From Polyodon spathula (lineage: Eukaryota > Chordata > Actinopteri > Acipenseriformes > Polyodontidae), in assembly GCF_017654505.1 (NCBI RefSeq), contig NC_054553.1:6013618-6077617 (forward strand): DNA of 64,000 nt. The letters are read 5' to 3'. The notes beneath the pieces are model-generated. The model ran no database searches, was not told the DNA's origin, and was given only the letters and a program-made list of their open reading frames with translations. A program made the translations under genes and the position numbers. Positions 46,331 through 57,020 of this stretch are shown here, piece by piece; the first letter of the stretch is position 1; each line of letters starts with the position of its first letter.

Positions 46331-49300
46331 TTCCTGATTTTCTTTCAAAAAAGGCTTGGTACTGTAACTAGACATCTGGTTCCATAGTTACAATGCAGCA
46401 ACATGTTTAATTCCAAAATGACAAATGATGACAAATGTTTTTAAAAATTACACATGTGGTTTTAATACCATGTGTGGTTCCGTAGTAATTACAATGTAAA
46501 TACACAAATTCAATCCAGTGTAATTGGAGACACTTCATACAATGTTTTCCAGTAAATTTATATTTGCAACAAGTTCATATTTTAAATAACAATTCATATT
46601 AGATTTATGTTTAAAGATAATGAGAGGGTCTGTTACCTAATTAAATACCCTTCATAGAATAATGGATACCACAATTCTTAAGATTATCACCATTAATAGT
46701 CAGAAAGAAATTCCCTTCCAGCTAAACATTAATTCAGTTGCTTAAATACACATGTTTAAATGAGAGATTAAGGAGCACACACTAATTAATTCAAATTAGC
46801 ATTTGTTGATTAAAACAAAGTGATTACTACAGCTGTTTCAGTCTTCCTTGATGTAATAAATTGTCATCTTTTTTTAATCTGGTCAGAACCATTCAATCTT
46901 GTATTCTGATCAAATAGCTTTTGTAGTGTTTTTTTTTTTATTATTATTGGTGGTAGATGTGTGGAGTAACTTTTAATGGATGATGTGAATTTCATGTGTA
47001 GCTTAAATTGACACAGTAAGATTTCAGATCATTTTTTGTTTGCTGTAAGATTTGTGACAAGGCGCATTGTCTGATCTGTCTGTATTCTTTGACAAATTGG
47101 CTGTTGACGGGCCAAAGACGACATCATCTTTGGCATTTTCTTTCAGGAAGAATAGAAATTCCCATCAGGCAGGGGTCAGTCAAAGCACTGTTTCTGCTCT
47201 GGCGAGATGAAACTCTGAAACAGGTCATGCAACATGTCTGCCTTAATTAGCTGGCTGATGTTGGAACTCTTTAACTGTGCATGGAGTTTGCCTAATTGTG
47301 TGTCTGGTTTATCTTCTTGTGACAGATAAAGCATTTCAGTATTAAATCAAAAGGATTAACTTCAAAATTAAGCATTGGATTTACTCCTGGCATGGAACAG
47401 GATGGCCTTCTAACACATGGTGATTTCAGATAAAACAAGTCTTATTTTTAACCAGTTGTAATTGTTTTTCAATTGTACATTACACTTGCACCTTATTACT
47501 ACATATGTGACCGATGGAGTGAGAGATGGAGGTGTATTCCAAGGAATCAAATGTTTCCAATCAATATGTTGAATGAAAAAAAAAATAGCATGTCCATATT
47601 TCTCTTTGATACGTGTAATATATAATGTATGGAACAATGAACTACACAGACCAAGTGAAAACCACCCCTGCAGTATCCAGGCTGCTGCTAATTTAAGTTC
47701 ATCTTGGCAACGCTACCAGATATATTGATGTGTTTGCACATGTGCGCTTGCATTCACTCTAAATGTATATCTTTAGCCATCTGAAGAAATCAGTATCTGC
47801 AACCTTGTGAGATCAATACAGTAAAGATTTGTGACTCTTCAGCTGTGTATTGCAATCATACTTCTGTAAGTTTATCAGTCTTTGGATTCTGTGTTTATTT
47901 ACAGTAGTTGTCTGTTTTATTACCCGTGAGATTGTTCTCTGTTTTCTATTTATTTTCTGATTGATCCATAGTATGTGGTAACACCTCTTCACTTTAGTTG
48001 CAGCAGTAAAAGAATAAACTAAGCCAAGGTAATGCTGTTTACACGTCAATCAGTCCAAGATGTCGGCAGACAGTACTGAAAGGCAAAACCCCATAGCCAT
48101 CATGTACCCAGTCTGTTAATATATTTTTTTAATGCTGTCTTAGCTAGGAGGGTCAAACAGACTTTATGAACAGCTGCAGTCATTTCATCATTTTAATAAA
48201 TAATAAATAAACGTTATCTTTTTTTTAATGTAACCAATTACTTTTGGTGAATAGGGCCGATGTTCTTCAGAATTGAGATGTAGCTGCATGTCCTATCAGC
48301 CAGACCCTCAAATTTATGGTAGTAATCCGAATGGAGCTCCCCTTGTCTGTAGGGATTGCTGGTGATAGATAAGGAGAGCACTAGGTTACTGTGCTGCTGA
48401 CATTTTCTAAATGTAGCTCCTGACTTTATAATTGGCTGCCATTGATAAGATTCTGGCAGCAGCTGTAGGAAGGCTGAGATAATGCCAGCTCAGGGACTCT
48501 TGGATGGATTGTATACAAGAGCTGTTTGCGCTACTCTAGTGTCTACCGAGAAACGATTGGTATTTGTCTGCATTTTATATTGGAGGTCAAAACTCCATTA
48601 GTGCCTCAGGACTAACATCTCATAAGTATCCATCTCGCTCTCTAAAAAATTGTGTGCCACCCCCTAGGACCTCCCAGTCACGGTCGGCAGTGACTTTACT
48701 GGATGCTCCACTCGGGAGCCCCATGTGAAAGCATCTTATAATTCAAATAGTCTCCAGTTAGCTATGGTTTGGAAATGCATCTGATTTAATTAATTGAGAT
48801 TATTTGAAGTCTGTAGATATGCTCCTTTTCAACACCAAATGTGTATTCTTTCACATTGTAAAGATTACAGGACTTTGATTTAACTAGAACAATAGGCCTG
48901 GCCATGGAGAATGTTTGGCAAGAGTTTCTGATCGGTTTAAAATATCTAGCCCTAGTTTAAAATATCAAATCATTATGTAAAAAGCAGAGCCCTGTTAAGA
49001 TCTAGTTACAATACTAACAGTTTCCAGATGTTTCAGACTGGGTACCGTTAAGGAATTTCTGTTTCTGCATTGGTTTCAAACATTACAAAAATAAAATAAA
49101 ATCCTCCTTCAGATTTAAAGAGATGTTACCATTATTATGAAAAGTGATACATTTGGTATTGGAATCTTTGGGGATGGGGGGTGTTGGCAATGATTGTGGC
49201 AATAATTGTAACGTTGTCCAAGAAGTGTTGGGAAATTTGAGAAACGCTGTGAAACATGAACAAGAATTCAAAACTGACATTTCTGAAAAGTTTTTTGGAT

Positions 49301-50136
49301 CTGCGCTGGCACTTTCGTTTGTTTACTCAGACTCAGATTCTGCGTAGATGACGTATTTACGTTTCATTTGCTTTGATGGAGAGTGTTAACCGAAACGTCT
49401 CCAAAGAAGTAGGGCTTGTATTCAGAGGCATCTTATTTTTTTTATTGAAAGATAAAGTTCGCTTTAATACTGTCGACCTGTGTGGTGGGTATGGTTTCTA
49501 TTGCCCTTGACATTTGGAGCAACTCCAGTCTAAACGATAGTATTATCACTTGGCAACAATATTATTATCACTTCTACGTTCAAGGGTATAACAAGAATTT
49601 GTGTATTGGAATATGTTTTCTTGTTTTTATTAAGGATTTTTAAAGCTTTTTATATTAGTTATGTCTTTGCCTATGAAGAAAATAATGGGTTAAATTTGAT
49701 ACACTGTTTACATGAGGGCTGTACTACAGGGCAAGCATGAAAGTACTGGAATTCTATTATGTCAATTTGTTTGGTCTTTGCTTATAAAGACAATCATGCA
49801 TTCACGTTGATAGGCAGGCTCTCTGAGGGCTGCACTACAGTACTATAGATGAATTCTAATATGTCAATCGCATGGGATTCTCTTCTCGGTCATGCTGCAT
49901 ATCATTTTAATCATTGTCTCCAAAGGGTCTCTCATTGTCTCTGTGTGTGTGTGTTTTTTGTTTTTTTGTTTTATTTTTGCTGCTTTTGCTTTTGTGGATC
50001 CAGTATTCCTGTTTTTTTTTGGTTTGTTTTGTTTTATACATCTTGTATTATATTTAGTTCAGTTTATTTTCTGCAGGCATCAAGTCAACATAACTATATA
50101 TTAAAGTTTGCAAAATATGGTTTGGAAATACTGAAA
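46331..50136. other. Intronic sequence, no gene seen
   Basis: No exon was recognised. The block 46990-47330 is less repetitive and reads like conserved non-coding DNA (for example GACGGGCCAAAGACGACATC near 47106). A short GC-richer piece at 48655-48725 (CCTCCCAGTCACGGTCGGCA) may be a SINE fragment. An imperfect direct repeat lies at 49714-49868. Confidence 0.4.
48655..48725. mobile_element. Possible SINE fragment
   Basis: The stretch CCCCCTAGGACCTCCCAGTC then ACGGTCGGCAGTGAC and CTCGGGAGCCCCAT differs in composition from its AT-rich surroundings. It recalls tRNA-derived SINE sequence found in fishes, read on the minus strand. No intact A or B box is visible, so this is tentative. Confidence 0.3.
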
Positions 50137-50161
50137 CCCCCCCCCCCCCCCCCCCCCCCCC
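50137..50161. repeat. Poly-C tract (25 nt)
   Basis: An uninterrupted C-run after CTGAAA. It is the third such tract in the window. Unlike the tract at 38184, no repeat unit surrounds it. Confidence 0.95.
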
Positions 50162-53100
50162 AATAACCTCACCTTAAAGGTGGTGGTTTGTGTTTTTCTT
50201 GTGTTGTTTCTTTGATAGAAGATGTCAGTTACACCCACTCATAGATTATGCCCTCCACTATGTTATTAACTCTAACTAGGACCATAGGCTTGTTAGTAAT
50301 AAGTTTGCTTCTTATGTCTTTTTTTTTAATGCCCTTATTAAATGATCCGGTAGTTTTAAAGAGCAACATCTACTACTGCTACAACAAACAAGAAAAAGAG
50401 ATTGCATGTTTCATTTTACAAGCTTTCTCTATTCTAAAATTAATGGGCTGTAATGTTATTTCCCTGTATTGCTTGGCTAATCTTTCATGCACAGAACAAA
50501 CAAATTAAATAAATCATATATGCATTAGTGTAATTATCACTTTCAGAGTAATTCATATTGTCAGTGGGTGTAGGGGTAAATGAAATAACTCACTGCTCAA
50601 CTACTGGGATGCAATTTGAAGCTCTTTTAGTTAATCCTTGGATGATGCAACTTCATTACAAAAAAAAAAGGGCCGTATCTGTACACTGTACCCAGAATCT
50701 TTACCCTTAAGCCTTAACATGGAACCACAGCATCTTTTCAATTGTGCACATCATTAAAGGACAGTCTCCCTGGAAATATCTTCATGCCACCACATCGGCA
50801 TGGGTAGAGAAGAGGGCCTTTGTTAGATCCTACTGCAGTCTCAAAGGCCCTCATATTGTTCAAATAAAAGCCATTGAGTTATGTGTGCCTGAGGCATAGC
50901 CAAAGCTTCATGTCAAGTGTCGTTGTCATGCTGGAACTCCTTGCTGTTGGGTACGCTGGGGACCCCAGCGGGGGCACTGACAGTCCAGTCACTGATGATG
51001 GAAGGAAGGCCAAATTAAATACTGGAAGGATTTTTCTTTTCCCAGACCTTGCACTAATTATTTTAAGTGCTTGGTGTAGAAAGTCATGTATTATCAACTA
51101 AAATCTGACTTTGTTAAACTGATGTGGTAGTGCGCTAAAATACAATGCTCAAGTATTCCACTGCAAAGAGCGCTGGACTGTGGTGTAGGTGGGTAGCAAG
51201 TTAAAATAAAAAAAAATTAAAAAAAAGCTTGCTGTGATACAAAATCTGCAAAATAGTTTACAAAATTCAAGATAGTGTCAAATCTGTAGCACTCAGATTT
51301 TTCAGTGTGGAAGGTAGTGGGTCTGAGTACCTAGTTAGATGTGGTATAAAAACTTGGCGGTTCTAAAACCCAGCCTAAAAATCGAATGCTGAATGTCCTT
51401 CAGATTTCAGCTCCACGATCTTTATCTCAATCTTGCTGGTTTTGCAGGTGATGCTTGTGCATATAACATTCACTTGCTACAGAGCGGACATTAGCTGCTA
51501 CACTTTAGACATTGAAATTGAAAAATAGAGTAAAAAAGACTAATGAGGTATGAGGGCTAGGTAATGCATTACAATCTGCTTAGCTGCAAGTAATTCTTGG
51601 GGTAACGAGCAAAGCATATATTCAAAGATGTGCTGTGTGCGTGAAGATGTGTCTTAGCTAGAAAACAGAACAGGGATGAAAGTGTATTTTACAGTACCAG
51701 CTCCCAATCAATCAATAGAGCTCCCACTGTCTCTTTTGAAGTAGCTTTTTTTTTTTTTTATCAATAAAAGCAAACTTAATATTTCATAGAAAACAGCAGC
51801 CTCCATTTACAAGTCTTCACAACTGTACCTAAACAAAGACTTACCTTGAGCTTACCTTGAGAAAAAAGAATTTGCATGGAAATTGGAAGTGCACTAAAAC
51901 ATTAATTTAACCTGTTATCCCATTAACTGCAGACATAGGTTGAGTTGCTGTTGAGAGATCAAATAGCCTGATCAACCCTGAGAGGATTGGTGCTAGGCAT
52001 TCTTGTTTTCAGATATTTGATATTGTACTCTGGTGACAGAAGCAGCATTAAAACCAACAGGATGGTTGTATCAACTTCTTGGAATAGCTTAGGAAGTTAT
52101 TTAGAACAATGATGAAAATGTCTTTTAATGCTTTCTATTAAAAGTTTGAAAGGGACCAAAAAGTATTTTGTAAGTGAGGAGATGTTTTGAAGACTGAAAG
52201 ACATTTTGTCAGAATTAGAGGCCTTTGATACACCTCCTATGAAATGCTACTTGGAGAATGTAGTATTGGCCCAGGCAGTCTTAACCCAATCTTTTAAAAC
52301 TAAAAACAACCCAACCGTAAATGTCTGAGTCATCAAAATTAATTGTACCATACGTCTAAAAAGCCGTGGCTGTCTGGGATGAAATAATTAGCAGTTACCA
52401 TTTAAACAAGTATCTGCAGAGGTTAGGACAGCAACCTCTCCTGTGGTGACTGTATACACTGTTCAGTTATGCATGGGATGTTTGTCATTGATCAATTGTC
52501 AGGGAAACACAGGGTTTTTCATTTATTCAGGCTTGTGAGGTTTCTGCATCATTTTTTTTTTTTTTTTTTTTTTGCACAGACAGTTTTCTCTTCTCCCTAG
52601 GGCAGGGATTTGGGTTGTTTCTGACCTCTCTGATACACTGCCTGTCTGGGTATTGCCACTGTGAGTGAGCAATAGCCAGCTGATTCCAGAGCAACAGTAA
52701 CATCCATCATCATCATCATCACCACCCCACATTTCCCCTGAAACCTTTTAACACAGAGCAGTCAGGAATTAACTTGGTTAGCAGCTAGCGCTTGCTTGCT
52801 TTTTTTCTCTAGAACCTAACTGTCCTTATAACCGTTCTGAAATTTGGCTTCAATAAAAAAAAAAAGGTATATTCTTTTAGTCTGTCTGTGTCCTGTCTTT
52901 CTTTCGCAGTGGGAACAATGGATGGATTTCATAGTGGTTAAAGAGTGTAGATGACAGAGTGATCTAAACCAAATGATTAATTGGTTTTCAGAAAAAAAGT
53001 CTGTGTCATAGAACAACTTTTCATCTTTCAACAAAACATATTATAAAATGCCACAAATGTGTTGGCATTACAAAAAAAATAAAAATAAAAACACTGCTGC

Positions 53101-54293
53101 AAGTGGATCTGTGGTTGTGCAGCTGTTATCAAATTTTACGAGAAGAAAATAATTGCACTGCAGGAGTGAAACTAATGACAAACTTAATCCGTGTCTAGAG
53201 ATAATCTTAATATATGTAATGGCGTTTTAAAATATGTATCAGGATCTCAAGCAATATGTTTCACATTTTTAAAGAAGTGTCATTTTGTGTCAGGTTTTTC
53301 TAGATTCTTATATATGTAGTTACAAAAACAGTTATTAAAGTAAAATGAGTATTACATTTTTTGTGTCCTTGTTTTTAATGTTTTAAATATTGTTTTAATT
53401 CCCAGTCTGTTTGGTTTGCTATAAACAGAGATATGTAGAAGTCTTATTTAAATGTCGGAAAACTAAATGTCAGCCTCCGCAGATATGTTTGGTAAGGGAA
53501 AAAAAAGAATAAAGTTAAAGATCCATAAGCTTTTGATGTATGCTGATATTTAATTCATAAGCTTGCCAGATTGTAGGCAGAAGAGGCTAGAGCTTTGCCG
53601 CTCTTGTCACCTTGTGTTTGTCCTGCCATCTCGACTGGAATGAGCTTCATAGAATTAGTTTTCCGCAAAATGCAGGCATGGTAATTATGCTTTTAAATGC
53701 CAATTGTGTGTGCGTGGCGTTTTTTTTTAAATTGTATTTATCTTATGCAGATGCCTGAAGGATGGCTTAAGAGTATGACTCAGCTGATTTAATAGAATCC
53801 CAAGAGATTTTTTTCATATCTTTTAGAGGAGAAGAAAGCCTAGGCAAGCAGTAAGGGTTGTATAAATAACTTGTTTTTCACCCTCATTTGCTTTTGCCGG
53901 AAGATGGATAGTACACTTAAGGGACAATTGTTAATAACGTGGTTTTCTTTTATGACTTTTGCATATTTTACATGATAGCAGTTCATGGGAGACGATGGTG
54001 GCAGGAAAGCCAGTGCATCATCATTGTCATCATCCAAGCAGTCCTGGGGCAGAGGTTATTCATTCAGATGACTGAACTATGGTCTCGGCTGGGGATTCAT
54101 TGATTGACAGTGAAACCTCATTCATGAATCACTATTGATAAGTATACATCGTTTAATGAATAAACAACCAATGCATCCTAGGATTGGCTCAAGTATAGTT
54201 AAGCAATAGCCACCAAGTTTGGCACCTTCTGCAAGTTCCTTTATGAGCGCCGTAGGCTGTTCCTAATCCTAATGAGCTGATTTTTTAAAAATT
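50162..54293. other. Intronic sequence, no gene seen
   Basis: No exon was recognised. It contains T-runs at 51748-51760 and 52551-52573, an ATC repeat at 52703-52720, and a small doubled CTTACCTTGAG at 51840-51862. Confidence 0.45.
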
Positions 54294-54345
54294 AAAATAT
54301 ATATCTATATATATATATATATATTATATAGATATATCTATATAT

Positions 54346-54384
<39 letters not shown>
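54294..54384. repeat. (AT)n-rich palindromic microsatellite
   Basis: (TA)n runs interrupted by TATAGATATATCTATA, which is itself palindromic. The whole tract can fold back on itself. Confidence 0.95.
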
Positions 54385-54385
<1 letters not shown>

Positions 54386-54815
54386 CGTCTGAACCTTCTC
54401 ATTTGGCACTGCAAGTCTAATAATGAAAAATGCATGAAGATTATTGAAAAAATGAGGTTGGTTAATAATTAATGTTTTGAATGGGTGCATATGGGCTGTC
54501 TCCTGTCGACTTGAGTTAATTGATCAATGAAGAGTGGAGTTGCTGTAGGGGCTTGGCACTGTAAGTTACAGGGTGTTCCATCTCACTGGGCTAGCAGCTT
54601 GAAGATTTCAACAACAGTCCCAGCACAGTCAGTGAAAAAGAAAATCTTTCAACCGATAGATTAAAAAACATTGTTGATTCTATTAGTTTCATGAGCTGGA
54701 CCCAAGTAGAATACAAAATGAATTTTCTGACTTTAGCACTACAGTGTATGTTTAGAAAGGTAGTTAAAACACACACACAAATCCACAGCAGGGAACATTT
54801 TAATAATCTAAAGCT

Positions 54816-55013
54816 GGGGTGTCAAACTCCAGTCCTCGAGGGCCGCAGGGTCTTCTGGTTTTCATTCCAACTTAAGCTCTCAATTAACATAATCTAATTA
54901 TTAGTTGAATTTGAATTTGACACATTTAATATTTTTCAAGGTCTTTTACAGTTTTAAAAATGCACTTGATTCAAGGTACACTTGAAACAAGGGTAGAACG
55001 AAAGCCAGAAGAC
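54816..55013. mobile_element. hAT-like MITE, right end truncated
   Basis: The left end TGGGGTGTCAAACTCCAGTC, then CTCGAGGGCCGCAGGGTC, is a common fish repeat terminus. The inner block GTCTTCTGGTTTTCATTC (near 54850) recurs inverted near the right as GAACGAAAGCCAGAAGAC (about 54996-55013). Beyond that the expected mirror of the outer 40 bp is missing and unrelated sequence begins. Class assignment to hAT is from the look of the terminus only. Confidence 0.65.
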
Positions 55014-55149
55014 TGGGCAATCCATTTTCGACATTTGATTGTCCAAAAAAATATCAAGTTGCCCATAATTGACCAATGGATGTGATTTGTACAAAGTTCA
55101 CAGTACTCAATATAGGTACAGTATCTCACACCAAGGAAATGCATGTACA

Positions 55150-55567
55150 TGGATTAGGGAGCGTTAACATGTAGAAAACAGAAAGTACTGATTAGAGGAG
55201 AAACCTCAAAGTGGAGTGGAGTACCACAAGGATCAGTATTAGGTCCTGATGTCCGATTCAAGCATTCAAAATTCTAAAAGATGTCCCCCCAAGGGACTTT
55301 TTCGCCCTGAAAAAAGAAACAAGGACCGGGGGTCACTATTGGAGATTAGACAAAGGGACATTCAGAACAGAAAACAGGAGGCACTTTTTTTTACACAGAG
55401 AATTGTGAGGGTCTGGAACCAAGTCCCCAGTAATGTTGTTGAAGCCGACACTCCGAGTCCCTTCAAGAAGCTGCTTGATGAGATTCTGTGATCAATAAGC
55501 TACTAACAACCAAACGAGCAAGATAGGCTGAATGGCCTCATCTCGTTTGTAAACTTGATGTTCTTGT
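55150..55567 (+). mobile_element. CR1/L2-type LINE 3' fragment
   Basis: Begins with a piece of reverse transcriptase, KQKVLIRGETSKWSGVPQGS (near 55170-55235), including the conserved PQGS box. It then jumps to the extreme C-terminus (RDIQNRKQEALFFTQRIVRV and WNQVPSNVVEADTPSPFKKL, to the stop at 55489-55491). The end is the short 3' tail GGCTGAATGGCCTCATCTCG, TTTGTAAACTTGATG, TTCTTG. The catalytic middle is deleted. This tail type is common in fish CR1-like LINEs. Confidence 0.85.
55249..55491 (+). pseudogene. LINE reverse transcriptase C-terminus
   Basis: The C-terminal residues of a LINE ORF2 remain in one frame, with the typical FFTQR...VWN.VP..VVEA...FKKLLDE pattern that ends such proteins. 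The starting ATG at 55249 is fortuitous, created by the deletion that joins the PQGS segment to this part. It has no catalytic residues and is not a gene. Confidence 0.8.
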
Positions 55568-55851
55568 AACTTCTTCAACATCAAAATTCCATACCTTTTC
55601 CAGATTTCCATCTGTTTTTACCAGACTTGTGTTTTAGTTAGTTTCTACTAGTTTTTTTATAGTTATCTACATAGGCTGGCAGCAGCAGAGCATTATAGCT
55701 TTTTGATCCAGAGCAGAAGTTGCTCCTGGTTTTCTAAAAGTATATGTCAGAATCTGGAGGTGTATATGTAGCAAGAGACAATGCAGGAATGCAAAAGATA
55801 AGTAAGATACAATCTAATAAATGTCCAACATTTGAGAACTACGTTGCATTA

Positions 55852-55990
55852 TTTACAAAAAGAATATACAAAGTTGTATACTGCAAGTATACTTGTGCCA
55901 AAATAGGACAGTATAATGGTACCAATAGTATACTAAAACCAGACAATTTTGGTACAAGTATACTTGCAGTATGTTACTTTTTTGTAAGGG
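55852..55990. mobile_element. Foldback (MITE-like) palindrome
   Basis: The arm at 55878-55904 (starts ATACTGCAAGTATACTTG, ends GCCAAAAT) is complementary to 55946-55972 at 26 of 27 positions. Weaker pairing continues outward to TTACAAAAAG (55853) and CTTTTTTGTAAG (55977-55988). The loop is about 41 nt. Size and symmetry fit a short MITE. No target duplication could be fixed, so the superfamily is left open. Confidence 0.75.
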
Positions 55991-56148
55991 ATGATATTGT
56001 ATTCTGATCCAAACTTCTTTATACCCTCTCTTAAATGTTGAACACTATGGGTGGTGAAAAATAACAAAAATGAAATAACAAATGTGCATACATTATATAT
56101 TAAAATGTACAAGTGTTGTGTATTAAACACAGTCAAATACTAAATACA

Positions 56149-57010
56149 GTACACCCTCGCTATAACAACCCTGTTTGGGTCCAGAGCCTTTTGTTCGCGG
56201 TAGTAAATGGACAATCCAAAACGAACAATATAAGCTGCTGGAGTAAGTTAAGGAGGTCACCTTGGATAAAGGCATTAGCTAAACTATTAATAATATTAGT
56301 ACTGTTTTATTCTTTGAATTTCTTTATTATTACAGTGTAATCTACACACGAGATATCGAGGATGTAAATAGTATATTTCTACACTCGCTGACAGTTTGGA
56401 CCCGAGACTGTTGCTGCACTTGGTACATTAAGTTACAAGCAAGCACCATACGGTTAAAGTAAAATTACCGGTACATTTTATTAATCACATAAAGGAAATG
56501 AAAAAAAAAAAGCGCTGATGTTAACATTATCGGTGATAATAACTATCGTATTCGATTTTTTTTTTTTTCCTGGGTTGGGAAATAACATTAACGATTTAAT
56601 AAAGGTAACAAGAAGATAACAAAATGTAAATAATGGTGAGCAGAGTACAGTAGCGTGTAATTCTAGTCTGTAACTTTGTTTAAAAAGTCATAGCCTTCAA
56701 TATAAAAGTATATACTTTGGCTGTCGTAGTGTCCGTTTTACCCTTCGTTTCAGTGAGCAGACAGTCACGTGACATACCAGTGTGCTGACTAGATAGGATT
56801 GCATGAGTTGTTGGGGGTGTTACACGGGGCATTCCTGGGGAGATTTGGTCACAAGCAATGTGTACGTGTACGACACCACGAAAATCACTCAAGCATTACC
56901 AGTGAAACACATTGATCCCGCTAAACGTGTTTTACTAGGATGATCTGCGAGAGGAATATCGATAGGGAAGCCGCTATTTGATTAAAGCACAGGACGTTAT
57001 CTTGTTATAG
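56149..57010. mobile_element. Possible pogo/Tigger-like DNA transposon remnant
   Basis: The left edge, after a TA, reads CAGTACACCCTCGCTATAAC and then GTTTGGGTCCAGAGCC, with a subterminal TTTTGTTCGCGGTAGTAAAT. This pattern is reminiscent of Tigger/pogo termini, which start CAGT and insert at TA. A weak inverse, GTTATCTTGTTATAG, near 56997-57011 may be the other end. The interior has no transposase. The extent is uncertain. Confidence 0.35.
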
Positions 57011-57020
57011 AGAAAAAAAT

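Noticed and set aside
55249..55491. 80-codon frame as a stand-alone small gene
   Set aside because: It is the C-terminus of a LINE protein joined by a deletion to an upstream PQGS fragment.
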